A stretch of 64,000 bases of DNA from DAIQNV01 sp038748775 (GCA_038748775.1 JBCDIT010000001.1:186001-250000); one strand, 5' to 3'. Shown: positions 51,038 through 59,724, numbered from the stretch's first letter. Notes: generated by a model from the sequence alone, not told the origin. Program-made: numbers and translations.

Positions 51038-51480
51038 CGAAGTCGGAGGGCGTGCTGCTTAATCGCGTCGGCAGCCTTGGTTCCCGGCCAGAACCTGTGC
51101 ACCCCGCGGGCGCGTTTGATGACGTCCCAGAAGGCGTTCCAAACGTGGCGCGTTGCGCGACGAACCCTGGGGTCGCCCGAGTAGAACCCCCTCCCGTGGT
51201 CTTGCTCGGGGACAAACCCACGAAACTCACCGCCTATGACATCTGGGAGAGCAAAGACACTCGCTGGGCCATGCTCGTTCCAATCATGACCGAGTCGCCG
51301 CATCTCGCCGATCACGAACGCCATCGCCTCGTCGGGCGAGGTCGCGACAACGTCAACGGGCGACCAGAACCCGAAGTCTTCAGGCAGGTCCTTTTCACGC
51401 TCGCCACGAACAAGCGTCTCGCCGGGTGACCAACTCGCGAGAACTCGATACCACTTCAGATCGTTCGATGACGACGGCAA
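51016..51480 (-). CDS. Hypothetical protein, 154 residues
   Basis: Not recognised. A soluble protein with aromatic-rich blocks: LKWYRVLASWSPGETLVRGE, DFGFWSPVDVVATSPDEAM, HVWNAFWDVIKRARGVHRFW. No signal peptide or membrane segment. Start is TTG at 51480 with GGAG eight bases upstream; no in-frame ATG is near. The last 22 bases overlap the 3' end of the convergent glmU-like gene. Codon use is somewhat less extreme in GC than neighbours, and the locus is flanked by rearranged DNA, so recent acquisition is possible. Confidence 0.6.
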   Translation of the reverse strand: MPSSSNDLKWYRVLASWSPGETLVRGEREKDLPEDFGFWSPVDVVATSPDEAMAFVIGEMRRLGHDWNEHGPASVFALPDVIGGEFRGFVPEQDHGRGFYSGDPRVRRATRHVWNAFWDVIKRARGVHRFWPGTKAADAIKQHALRLRYFEAKV

Positions 51481-51605
51481 CTTTGCACTCCATCAAATGC
51501 AATCATGATATATCCGACGAGTGTTCGACGTTACACTCTCACCTATGGAAGTCCGCCGTGAGTCTCAATCCTACACCGTCGCTGACTACGAGCAACGGGA
51601 TATCT

Positions 51606-51660
51606 GGGCGACTCGTGGCGGGGCGAGTGGGTGAACCTGGGAGCGGCGACGGTCAACACT
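51606..51660 (+). pseudogene. Duplicated scrap of the glmU-like gene
   Basis: About 54 bases match 50641-50695 inside the glmU-like gene with seven mismatches, preserving the reading GDSWRGEWVNLGAATVN against GDAWLGEWVNLGAATVN. The match stops abruptly on both sides. Just upstream an ATG at 51545 opens a 29-codon frame (MEVRRESQSYTVADYEQRDI...) that ends within the copy, perhaps the start of another broken gene. Confidence 0.6.
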
Positions 51661-51691
51661 ACCTTCAAAGACTCGAGAAGTTGTCGTCCGC

Positions 51692-52342
51692 ATGACCGAA
51701 TCGATCCGAGACCTCACCGTTCGCTTCGTCGCGTATTGCGTGAAAGACGCCTGGGACGACGACAACGACCCGATTGCCGAATCAACGGACACAACGATCG
51801 CCCGCGTGTACGCCGAGCTTCTTTCGAATGGATCTGAACTGTTCGCGACCCTCACCGACAGCCAAGCTGCCGATGTGATCTGGGGAGCGTTCGGAAGCGC
51901 AACAGGACACGTGTCGTCCCTTCTCCAACCCGCTTCGCTTGCGAGCGGGCCACTGCTCGAGCAGTTGTCCACGTTCTATGTACGCGAAGTCCCGAGGCTC
52001 GAAGCCTCGTTTAGTTGTGTCGACGACAAACTCTTCACAGCCATCTACATGCTCGGCGACATGAACTCGGGGCTCTTCGACCATATTGTCAGCGACCGCC
52101 CCGATCTTCAGGAGTTAACACGCGATGCGATTGAGAGCGCGATCTGGAAATCTGGGAGCGTCTGGTCTCACGAGTCGATTTTGCACGCGCTCTACGAGCT
52201 CTATCCTCGGTGGGATCGCCGAACAGACGAGGCGTGTGCCGAGTACATCGAACAGGTACTGACCCGTGCGTCGAACGACACGTCTCTCCCACCGAACCTC
52301 AGAACGGCGGCGTACGGTGTCCTTCAAGGCATTCACCCGTGA
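51692..52342 (+). CDS. Hypothetical soluble protein, 216 residues
   Basis: Not recognised. Mostly alpha-helical and acidic, with no signal peptide. Blocks: DLTVRFVAYCVKDAWDDDND, ADVIWGAFGSATGHVSSLLQ, SWSHESILHALYELYPRWD-like region near 165-180, and AECAEYIEQVLTRASND-like end. ATG at 51692. It is 32 bases upstream of polA on the same strand and next to the rearranged scrap at 51606. Its size and acidity would suit an immunity-type or cargo protein, but this is speculation. Confidence 0.6.
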   Translation: MTESIRDLTVRFVAYCVKDAWDDDNDPIAESTDTTIARVYAELLSNGSELFATLTDSQAADVIWGAFGSATGHVSSLLQPASLASGPLLEQLSTFYVREVPRLEASFSCVDDKLFTAIYMLGDMNSGLFDHIVSDRPDLQELTRDAIESAIWKSGSVWSHESILHALYELYPRWDRRTDEACAEYIEQVLTRASNDTSLPPNLRTAAYGVLQGIHP

Positions 52343-52374
52343 GTGAACCCTGATCAGACAGGTACCCTCTCCCG

Positions 52375-55317
52375 ATGCGCACGCTTTACCTCATCGACGG
52401 CTACGCACAGTTCTTCCGCGCCTACCACGCCATCCGCACGCCCATGACCAGCCCGGTTACGAAAGAACCCACCAACCTCTCGTTCGGGTTCGTCGGCATG
52501 ATGCTCAAGCTCCTCAGAGCTGAGGGCGAGCACCTCGCCGGTGATGGAGCCCCCGCCTACGTCGCGGTCGCGCTCGACGTGTCGGGCGACCGAGGGACGT
52601 TCCGCAGCCAGCTTTATCCGGAGTACAAGGCCACACGCGACGCGCCGCCCGATGACCTGCCGCCCCAAATCGACCGCATGCTCACCGCCCTCCGGGCGAT
52701 CGGCGTGCCCTGCATCGGCTCCGAGGGCTTCGAGGCCGACGACGTCATCGCAACCCTCGTGCACACGCTCCTCGCCGACCACGACGATCTCCGCATCCGC
52801 TTCGTCAGCAAGGATAAGGACCTCAAGCAGCTGCTTATCCCCGGTCGTGTGGAGATGTACGACATCCACACCGAGAAGCTCGTCACCGCCGATGACCTCA
52901 AAGAAGACACCGGGATCGAGCCCTCGCAGGTCGTCGACATGCTCACCCTGATGGGCGACACCGTCGACAACGTGCCCGGAGTGCCCGGGATCGGCCCCAA
53001 GACCGCGGCCCAGCTCGTCGCAGAGTTCGGAACACTCGACGCCGTGATCGCGGAGGCCACCGAGAACAAGCCTAAGAAGGACTGGAAGATCAAGGGCAAG
53101 CGGCGCGAGAACATCGCAGCCACCGCCGACGCGCTGCCCCTGAGCAAGGAACTCGTCACGCTCCGCGTCGATGCCCCCGTCGAGTTCGGCCTCGACGACG
53201 CATCGCTCGACGCCTTCGACCTGCCCGCCCTGCTCCCGATCCTCAAAGAACTCGGATTCAATCGGTATCAGGACGACCTCAAAGCGATCGTCGGCATCGC
53301 CGAGGACGCCGCGAAGCCGGCTCCGAGGTCAGCGGGTCTCGGCTTCGGGGACTCGCTGTTCGCAGCGCTCGAACCGGCGCCGGTGGCTCAGGGCGACTAC
53401 CGATGCGTGAAGACCGCCTCGGAACTGGGCGAACTTCGGGTCGACCTCGAGGCGGCGAACATCATCGCGATCGACACCGAAACCACCTCGCCCCGCCCGA
53501 TGCGAGCCGAACTCGTCGGCCTGTCGTTCGCGACCGAATCGGGCCAGGGCTGGTATGTCCCGGTCCGGAGCCCGGAGCCCGAGTCGCACCTCGATCAACA
53601 AACGGTCCTTGAAACCCTGCGCCCCGTCCTCGAAGACGCGACCAAGCCCAAGCTCGGGCACAACCTCAAGTACGACCTGCTCGTCCTCCGCAGGCACGGC
53701 GTCGAACTCCGCGGATTCACCGCACCGGATGCAGGTGCTTCGGCGTCGGGCGACAGCATGATCGCCAGCTACCTCATCGATGCGTCCCGGTCGAGCCACG
53801 CGATGGACGCTCTCTCGCTCGCCCTTCTCAACCGGACCAACGTGAGCATCAAGGAACTCATCGGCACGGGGAAGAAGCAGAAGACCTTCGATCAAGTCCC
53901 GCTCGACCAGGCGTCGGCCTATGCCGCGGAAGACGCCGATGTCACGCTTCAACTCTGCGACATCGAGCACAAGCAACTCGAGGCGATGGAATTGGACGCC
54001 CTCTATCGCGACATCGAGTTGCCCCTCGTTGACGTGCTGGCCGAACTCGAATGGAACGGGATCCTCGTCGACCCGGACGAACTCGACCGCCAACGCGAAC
54101 GGCTCGAAGCCAAAATCGTCGAACTTAAGGACGCGATCGACGACGCGGCGATGGATTCGCTCGGGTACACGTTCGACATCGACTCGCCCAAGCAGCTCTC
54201 TCAAGCGCTTTTCGCCAAGCCCGACGCCGAAGCCCCGGGCCTGGGCATCAAACCGATCAAAAAAACCAAGACCGGTTTCTCCACCGACGCAGAGGTCCTG
54301 CAGAAGCTCACCGACGACGTCACGGTCGAATCGCCCATCCCCAGCTTGGTGCTCGACTACCGCCAGCTCTCAAAGCTGGTGAGCACGTACCTCGCGGCCC
54401 TCAAAGATGAAATCCACCCCGAGACCGGCCGTATCCACGCGAGCTTCAACCAGACCGTCGCGGCGACGGGCAGGCTTTCGTCGAGCGACCCCAACCTGCA
54501 GAACATCCCGATCCGAACCGACGTCGGGCGCGAGATCCGCAAGGCCTTCGTAGCACCCGGGGGGCGGATGCTACTCACCGCCGACTACTCGCAGATCGAA
54601 CTCCGCATCCTCGCCCACCTGTCCGAAGACCCGGGCCTGTGCGCCGCGTTTGAGCGGGGCGAGGACATCCACGCCGCGGTCGCCGCTCAGGTCCACGGCG
54701 TGCCCCTCGACGAAATCACACGCGAGCAACGCTCTGGCGCCAAGATGGTCAACTTCGGGATCGTCTACGGTATCACCGCCTTCGGGCTCGCGAGACGGCT
54801 CGGCTGTTCCAACACCGAAGCCGACGAGATCATCACCGGCTACAAGAAACGGTTCGCCGGCATCACGACGTTCCTCGAAGAGTGCGTCGCCCAGGCCCGC
54901 CGCCACGGCTACGTCGAAACGATGCTCAAACGCCGTCGCCCGATCAACGACATCGACTCCAACCAACCCAACCGGCGAAGCCTCGCCGAACGCATGGCCA
55001 TCAACTCGGTGGTGCAAGGCAGCGCCGCCGATCTCATCAAACTCGCGATGATCGACCTGCATCGACTGATCGAGCGATCGAACTCTTCGCATGCAGGCGC
55101 TGTGTCGACACGAAGCGATGGCGAAGGCGGTGCTCCTGAACTCCGCGACCTGCTGATGCTGCTCCAGATCCACGACGAGCTCGTCTTCGAGGCCCCGGAG
55201 GCCACCGCAGAGCCGGCAGCGGCCCTGATCGTTGATCGGATGCAACAGGCGATGACGCTCCGCGTACCTCTTGTGGTTGACTTCGGACTCGCGGGGAACT
55301 GGTTCGAGGGCAAGTGA
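52375..55317 (+). CDS. polA: DNA polymerase I
   Basis: A 980-residue polymerase for Okazaki fragment processing and repair. The 5' nuclease domain (1-305) has YLIDGYAQFFRAYHAI, GFEADDVIATL and GDTVDNVPGVPGIGPKTA. The 3'-5' proofreading domain is intact: Asp367 and Glu369 in IAIDTET, HNLKYDLLVL, YAAEDADVTLQL. Polymerase motif A: LLTADYSQIELRILAHLSED (Asp737). Motif B: REQRSGAKMVNFGIVYG. Motif C: LLQIHDELVFEAP (His933, Asp934). About 25 extra residues (SNSSHAGAVSTRSDGEGG) precede motif C, and another insert near 310-345 links the domains. Its last 90 bases are duplicated at 55939-56028. The ATG is at 52375. Confidence 0.97.
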   Translation: MRTLYLIDGYAQFFRAYHAIRTPMTSPVTKEPTNLSFGFVGMMLKLLRAEGEHLAGDGAPAYVAVALDVSGDRGTFRSQLYPEYKATRDAPPDDLPPQIDRMLTALRAIGVPCIGSEGFEADDVIATLVHTLLADHDDLRIRFVSKDKDLKQLLIPGRVEMYDIHTEKLVTADDLKEDTGIEPSQVVDMLTLMGDTVDNVPGVPGIGPKTAAQLVAEFGTLDAVIAEATENKPKKDWKIKGKRRENIAATADALPLSKELVTLRVDAPVEFGLDDASLDAFDLPALLPILKELGFNRYQDDLKAIVGIAEDAAKPAPRSAGLGFGDSLFAALEPAPVAQGDYRCVKTASELGELRVDLEAANIIAIDTETTSPRPMRAELVGLSFATESGQGWYVPVRSPEPESHLDQQTVLETLRPVLEDATKPKLGHNLKYDLLVLRRHGVELRGFTAPDAGASASGDSMIASYLIDASRSSHAMDALSLALLNRTNVSIKELIGTGKKQKTFDQVPLDQASAYAAEDADVTLQLCDIEHKQLEAMELDALYRDIELPLVDVLAELEWNGILVDPDELDRQRERLEAKIVELKDAIDDAAMDSLGYTFDIDSPKQLSQALFAKPDAEAPGLGIKPIKKTKTGFSTDAEVLQKLTDDVTVESPIPSLVLDYRQLSKLVSTYLAALKDEIHPETGRIHASFNQTVAATGRLSSSDPNLQNIPIRTDVGREIRKAFVAPGGRMLLTADYSQIELRILAHLSEDPGLCAAFERGEDIHAAVAAQVHGVPLDEITREQRSGAKMVNFGIVYGITAFGLARRLGCSNTEADEIITGYKKRFAGITTFLEECVAQARRHGYVETMLKRRRPINDIDSNQPNRRSLAERMAINSVVQGSAADLIKLAMIDLHRLIERSNSSHAGAVSTRSDGEGGAPELRDLLMLLQIHDELVFEAPEATAEPAAALIVDRMQQAMTLRVPLVVDFGLAGNWFEGK

Positions 55318-55991
55318 TGCGTTCGAAGCGGCAAGTACATCCATGGCAACGACCGTTGCTCTGGGTGGCACTGAGTATTCCGGTCGCCTGGTTCACGACC
55401 ATATTCCATCTTCAGACGCTCCCCGCACGAGACCGTCGGTACGACACGTTGTTCCACCGCGATGGTCGATGGAGCAACGGAACCGTCACGCTATGGGAAC
55501 ACGACGGGCGTCAGTATTTGGTTCGCACCCGCACGCGCGATGGCGAGCTTGAGTGCTGGACCCAGCCGGTATCGCATGACTTCTCGGCCGCGGTCCTATC
55601 TCGTGACATCCAAGCCGGATATCGCGAAACCGATCGGATCCCGCTTTGGGCAGCCCACGTTGTGAGTGGCCTCGACCGGGGCGATTCGCACGACGGCATC
55701 ATCGAGTTCAGTCTTCGTGGTTGGCCAGTACCGTACGAGGCGATGGGTTTCGCCGGCTCTTCCCCGTTGTCACAGACAAAGGTCATCGCGTTGCTTTTGC
55801 CCGGGCACTTGCTCCTCAGCCTTCCGGCGCTTCCGGTTGGCCTCGTCGTCTCTGGCCTGATGCTTGAGATCATTGGCCGAATCCGCTTGGGCGTATATCG
55901 CGCCCGAGTCGGTCGAGAGCGAACCCGGCGCAACCCTCATCATCGATCGCATGCAACAGGCAATGACGCTCCGCGTACCTCTTGTGGTTGA
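55317..55991 (+). CDS. Membrane protein of a local tandem family, truncated by a polA copy
   Basis: A 224-residue protein with an N-terminal membrane segment (about 14-30) and a C-terminal one (about 160-190). The ATG at 55317 overlaps the polA stop (TGATG). The central block 'RTRTRDGELECW' followed by 'AAVLSRDIQAGYRETDRIPL' aligns with the genes at 56225 and 57172. Unlike those it has no zinc ribbon: from about residue 195 the frame runs, out of register, through a copy of the polA 3' end (55900-56026), giving the tail RTRRNPHHRSHATGNDAPRT. So the gene has lost its natural C-terminus. Function unknown. Confidence 0.65.
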   Translation: MRSKRQVHPWQRPLLWVALSIPVAWFTTIFHLQTLPARDRRYDTLFHRDGRWSNGTVTLWEHDGRQYLVRTRTRDGELECWTQPVSHDFSAAVLSRDIQAGYRETDRIPLWAAHVVSGLDRGDSHDGIIEFSLRGWPVPYEAMGFAGSSPLSQTKVIALLLPGHLLLSLPALPVGLVVSGLMLEIIGRIRLGVYRARVGRERTRRNPHHRSHATGNDAPRTSCG

Positions 55992-56026
55992 CTTCGGACT
56001 CGCGGGGAACTGGTTCGAGGGCAAGT
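55900..56026 (+). pseudogene. Copy of the polA 3' end
   Basis: In the polA frame this reads APESVESEPGATLIIDRMQQ, continuing to the exact polA C-terminus GLAGNWFEGK and a TAG stop. The last 80 bases (from gcaacaggc) are almost identical to 55240-55314, while the first 45 are diverged and include one extra codon. The two copies are direct repeats, 711 bases apart, bracketing the membrane-protein gene at 55317. Confidence 0.85.
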
Positions 56027-56027
56027 A

Positions 56028-56228
56028 GTGAGGACTCCGGGACGCCGACCACTCTCCGAAACGCCAGTCCGATGGGTGTGTTGCGGCATGCTCGCAAGCT
56101 GGGCCCTTATCGTTCTTGTCCCACTTGCATTTACGACAGAGCCCCTCGCCGCGGTCGAACGAGAAGCGGCCCGCACCGTGTTCGAGACTGATGTCGGGGG
56201 CCCTGGGCCGCTGGGTGAGCCGCGATGA
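56028..56228 (+). CDS. Short membrane protein, likely truncated family member
   Basis: A 66-residue frame starting with GTG at 56028, two bases after the polA-copy stop, as the first family gene starts at the polA stop. The N-terminus PVRWVCCGMLASWALIVLVP aligns in position with the first membrane segment of the genes at 56225 and 57172 (PVAWLLGCWIVGSTI and PVRWIVGSWVLSVYL). It then stops early, and its TGA overlaps the ATG of the next gene (ATGA). It may be a remnant of a second copy or a small coupled membrane protein. Confidence 0.45.
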   Translation: MRTPGRRPLSETPVRWVCCGMLASWALIVLVPLAFTTEPLAAVEREAARTVFETDVGGPGPLGEPR

Positions 56229-57124
56229 AACCTCGGCAATCCCCGCGTCGTCAACACCCGAGTCACGACCGCCCGAGATCGGTGCTCTCGCTCCGTCACA
56301 GGCACGCGTGGTCACGCCCGGTCGCGTGGCTGCTCGGGTGCTGGATCGTTGGCAGCACGATCGTCAACCTCGCCTCCTTCTCCCCGCCGCTCAGCCACGG
56401 CGCCGGAACCTCACCGCGGTGGGCGGCCGCGTACGTCTCGCTAGTCCCATTCCGCAGCGGTGCCCTGATCATCAGGACGCGCACCGTCCGGGGCGGGACC
56501 GAGTGCTGGAGCCGCTGGATCCCCAACCGCGACGCAGCGGATGCGGTGCTGCAACGCGATCTCACCGCGGGGTACGACCGCGCCCACGCCCTTCCCTGGT
56601 GGGGACTGCCTGTGCTCTTTGCGATCCCGTTCGACCTCCGATCGCACGACAGCATCGTGCACATGAGTTCGATCTACTCAGCTCACGCCCCGCTTCTCGT
56701 CGTGGCCGGATCGAACCCCTTCGATGGGCTCTGGTTCACGCTCAGGAATTGGTTCCTTGTGCCGCTCCCAGCGATCCTCACGGTCGCTGTCGTGAGCGCG
56801 CTGCTGTACGAGGTCAACTTCATCAACCACCAAGCGACCCGCTCGTGGCGGCGGTGCACGGCGAGGAGGCTGCGTCGCGCGTTCGACGCCCGACGGTGTC
56901 ACCGTTGCTCGTTCGAGATCGGCGATATGGCGCGGATCCGGATCTGCCCCGAATGCGGATGTGGGTTGCTGAGGCCGGACCACGTTCCGCGAGACCCAGA
57001 GCGCCGCCGCCCTCACCGAAGCCAGCACGGCGTTCACATCGGAACGCGCGATCCGCTCGCGATCGAGGCGCGACGGCCGACCGACGCCAGCCCCGAGCAA
57101 CCCGACGCCGCTGAAGGCGTATAG
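56225..57124 (+). CDS. Membrane protein with C-terminal zinc ribbon, tandem family
   Basis: A 299-residue protein. Membrane segments near 38-58 and 170-195 flank an extracytoplasmic region with RSGALIIRTRTVRGGTECWS, RWIPNRDAADAVLQRDLTAG and LPWWGLPVLF. After the second segment a basic stretch leads to a cytoplasmic zinc ribbon CHRC-x12-CPEC (RCHRCSFEIGDMARIRICPE). A 60-residue basic tail follows. The zinc ribbon is the type found after membrane segments in many planctomycete proteins. ATG at 56225 overlaps the preceding stop. Function unknown. Confidence 0.72.
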   Translation: MKPRQSPRRQHPSHDRPRSVLSLRHRHAWSRPVAWLLGCWIVGSTIVNLASFSPPLSHGAGTSPRWAAAYVSLVPFRSGALIIRTRTVRGGTECWSRWIPNRDAADAVLQRDLTAGYDRAHALPWWGLPVLFAIPFDLRSHDSIVHMSSIYSAHAPLLVVAGSNPFDGLWFTLRNWFLVPLPAILTVAVVSALLYEVNFINHQATRSWRRCTARRLRRAFDARRCHRCSFEIGDMARIRICPECGCGLLRPDHVPRDPERRRPHRSQHGVHIGTRDPLAIEARRPTDASPEQPDAAEGV

Positions 57125-57171
57125 ACCATCGCTGGGACAACCTCGTTGGGGAATGAACCGAAGGGCAGGCG

Positions 57172-57927
57172 ATGCGCTCGCTGCGAAGCGCCCATGCGTG
57201 GAACCGACCGGTCCGCTGGATCGTCGGTTCCTGGGTCCTTTCCGTCTATCTCGCCGGACTCTTCGGACTCTTCGGAACGATGACTCACGTGTGCGGTGGT
57301 GACTACGGCCGCTTGACACCGGGCAGCGTTGCGCTTATCCCCATCGATCGGGGCGCCCTGATCGTTCGAACGCGGTTCCGGTCCCGAGACATCGAATGCT
57401 GGGGGCGTTGGATTCCCTCATACGACGTAGCCGAGCGGGTTCTCGAACGAGACATCGGGGCCGGGTACAAGCGATCGTCCGGGATTCCTTGGTGGGGCGG
57501 AGGTGTCGTTGCCGCGGTCCCGATCGATCGATCTTCTCAAGACAGCTACGCGGTGGTCTGCAGGAATGTCTCTTTGGGTCCGTTGATCACCGTTGTGGAC
57601 AGCGGCAACGCGTTCGTCGGACTACTAGGTCTTTTCACGACAAGTGTCCTCATCAGTACCGCTCCGCTCCCGGTCGTCCTCGTACTGGTCGCGGCGTTGT
57701 ACGAACTCCAGTGGCTACCTCGGCGGTTCAGACGATGGTTGCGTCGCCGTCTCACTCGAAGGTATCGGCTCGATCAGAAAGCGGGGCGATGCCACCGATG
57801 CTCATTTGAGGCCGGCGACTTGGAGCGGATCCGCTTCTGCCCGGAGTGCGGTCACCGCTTGCTCAAAGCGGATCACGGCGACGGAACGCGCCGCCCAGCG
57901 TCGGGCTTCAAGGACGACACCAACTGA
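57172..57927 (+). CDS. Membrane protein with C-terminal zinc ribbon, tandem family
   Basis: A 251-residue paralog of the preceding gene, sharing RGALIVRTRFRSRDIECWGR, the RWIPSYDVAERVLERDIGAG block, IPWWGGGVV, and the zinc ribbon CHRC-x12-CPEC (GRCHRCSFEAGDLERIRFCP). Membrane segments lie near 18-38 and 155-180. It is the best preserved copy: ATG at 57172, natural end, normal length. The gap to the previous gene is 47 bases. Function unknown. Confidence 0.75.
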   Translation: MRSLRSAHAWNRPVRWIVGSWVLSVYLAGLFGLFGTMTHVCGGDYGRLTPGSVALIPIDRGALIVRTRFRSRDIECWGRWIPSYDVAERVLERDIGAGYKRSSGIPWWGGGVVAAVPIDRSSQDSYAVVCRNVSLGPLITVVDSGNAFVGLLGLFTTSVLISTAPLPVVLVLVAALYELQWLPRRFRRWLRRRLTRRYRLDQKAGRCHRCSFEAGDLERIRFCPECGHRLLKADHGDGTRRPASGFKDDTN

Positions 57928-58276
57928 CGCATCGCTAGAGCAATTGCGAACATCATGAACGTGCGGCTCTTTCGGACATGCTGGTCGCAACGCGTCACCG
58001 GCTCGCCATCGACAACCCCTGAGGTCGCCAGCGTCCTTCTGGTCTCGTGAGTGCCTTGACCAATTCAAGACCGCGGAGATGCAAGACGCCCACCGATACG
58101 TACCGCCGACGGCGTTCAACCAGGCCTACGCGTCGGCCGACGACGGATGCACTTCATCCGTCGCGGTCGATAAATCGGCGTGTTCGATGTCGACAGACCG
58201 AACGTCTTCAGAGGGCGTCAAATGACCGCCTCGACCTCCCCGAAGGCAAGGCGGGTTCACCTGTGAAGTATCGCCC
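57928..58276. other. Convergent intergenic region
   Basis: About 350 bases between a rightward membrane-protein gene and a leftward lipoprotein gene. No supported gene, terminator or promoter was seen. A 48-codon open frame from ATG 58079 has no good ribosome site. Confidence 0.4.
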
Positions 58277-58543
58277 TCACTTCTCCGTGTCTTTGCCCAT
58301 CGCGAAGTCGTAATCGTGCTTGCTGATCTCCTCGCGCTCCGAGGCGCTGAGCACGATGAGCTTGCCGGTCGCGTCGTCCTCGAACTCGATGGCGCCGGAC
58401 GCCTTGGCCTTCTCCAGGCTCTTCGACGTGGTGTAGTAGCTCCGACCGCTGGCCGGATCGGTGACTTTGTAGTACGTAGTGCAGCCCGCGAGCAGCAGGA
58501 CACCAGCGGCGAGACCCAAACCAACAACTCGACTCCCACGCAT
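58277..58543 (-). CDS. Small lipoprotein
   Basis: An 88-residue predicted lipoprotein. Start at ATG 58543 has AAAGGA upstream, preferred over ATG 58558 which has none. Lipobox LLLAGC with Cys at about residue 21, then TTYYKVTDPASGRSYYTTSK and a charged end (SEREEISKHDYDFAMGKDTE). The middle, 'DPASGRSYYT', resembles small planctomycete and proteobacterial lipoproteins with a beta-hairpin. Role unknown. Confidence 0.75.
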   Translation of the reverse strand: MRGSRVVGLGLAAGVLLLAGCTTYYKVTDPASGRSYYTTSKSLEKAKASGAIEFEDDATGKLIVLSASEREEISKHDYDFAMGKDTEK

Positions 58544-58775
58544 CCTCAATCCTTTCATGATCCGAACGAGATGGACCGCTCATGATACTGTGTGAACCGA
58601 GCGCGGCCCTGCGAAGTGGATTCACACTCCTAGAGTCATCCGGTCGCCCCGCGGCCCGCCGCGAAACGCTCCCCATGCCATCAGAACGCGTACTCGTGAC
58701 CTCCGGCGCCTCACGCCTGATCCCTCGGGCACGAAATTCCCTGACGATTTCGCTTCAACCGCGGTCGGAGACCCA

Positions 58776-59651
58776 ATGAGCGACCAATGGACCACCCGCC
58801 GCTTGCTCGACTGGATCACCGGCGCCTTCACCGACCGGGACCTCGACAGCCCCCGGCTGAGCGCCGAGATCCTCGTCTCCCACGTCGTCGGGTGCGAACG
58901 CCTCCGGCTCTACATGGACCCCGACCGCCCCGCGTCGCCCTCCGAACTTGATGCGTTGCGCGATCTGGTCAAGAGAGCGTTGAACCACGAGCCCATCCAG
59001 CACCTCACCCAAACCGCCTGGTTCTTCGGGCTGCCCTTCCATTCCGACGCTCGCGCCCTCGTGCCCCGCCCGAGCACGGAGACGCTCGTAGAACACCTTC
59101 TCCAGCACTCACGCCGCTCCGACGCCGCCCCGCTGCGCCGGATCGCCGACATCTGCACCGGCTCAGGCTGCATCGCGATCTCGCTCGCGAAGAACCTTCC
59201 CGAGGCGAGCTTTGTCGCCACCGACCTCTCCCAAGATGCTCTCGATCTCGCACGCTCGAACGCCGAGAGCCACGAAGTTGCAGATCGGATCGAGTTCCGT
59301 GAAGGCAATCTCCTCGAGCCGATCGAAGGCGACGAGCCATTCGACGCCATCGTGTCAAACCCGCCCTACATCCCAGATCATGAGTGGTACGCTGTCGAGG
59401 CCAACGTGAAAGACCACGAACCGCACTCGGCTCTACGAGGTGGAACGGATGGGCTCGATCTCATCCGCCCGCTTTTCGAAGGCATCGCCGCGCGGCTCGC
59501 CCCAGCGGGCTGGGCGGTTGTCGAGGTCGCCGCGGCCCACGCGAACGACGCCGCCGGATTGGCCGATCGCGCCGGGCTGACCGACATCACGGTGCTGAAG
59601 GACCACGAAGGGTTGGATCGAATCGTCGCCGGACGGCGCGTTGGGCAGTAG
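58776..59651 (+). CDS. prmC: Peptide chain release factor N5-glutamine methyltransferase
   Basis: A 291-residue SAM-dependent enzyme methylating the GGQ glutamine of release factors. The N-terminal helical domain (LLDWITGAFTDRDLDSPRLS and AEILVSHVVG) precedes the substrate region PIQHLTQTAWFFGLPFHSDA. The methyltransferase fold has VPRPSTETLVEHLL, IADICTGSGCIAISLA and the catalytic NPPY motif in AIVSNPPYIPDHEW. Length is normal. prfA is not seen in the window. The ATG is at 58776. Confidence 0.95.
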   Translation: MSDQWTTRRLLDWITGAFTDRDLDSPRLSAEILVSHVVGCERLRLYMDPDRPASPSELDALRDLVKRALNHEPIQHLTQTAWFFGLPFHSDARALVPRPSTETLVEHLLQHSRRSDAAPLRRIADICTGSGCIAISLAKNLPEASFVATDLSQDALDLARSNAESHEVADRIEFREGNLLEPIEGDEPFDAIVSNPPYIPDHEWYAVEANVKDHEPHSALRGGTDGLDLIRPLFEGIAARLAPAGWAVVEVAAAHANDAAGLADRAGLTDITVLKDHEGLDRIVAGRRVGQ

Positions 59652-59691
59652 CCAATGGATTCGGATGGGCTCAGGCGTCCGTTTTGGACCC

Positions 59692-59724
59692 ATTGCCTAT
59701 TGCCTACTGCCCATTGCCCTATCC
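59692..59724. repeat. Heptanucleotide tandem repeat (attgcct/actgccc)
   Basis: Four to five 7-base units: attgcct, attgcct, actgccc, attgccc. Read on the other strand it appears as GQWAVGNRQW, a non-coding simple repeat familiar from GC-rich genomes. It sits between prmC and the convergent regulator gene. Confidence 0.75.

Noticed and set aside
58079..58225. A 48-codon frame (MQDAHRYVPPTAFNQAY...)
   Set aside because: GGAG lies almost on the ATG, no homology is recognised, and the region is otherwise non-coding in style.
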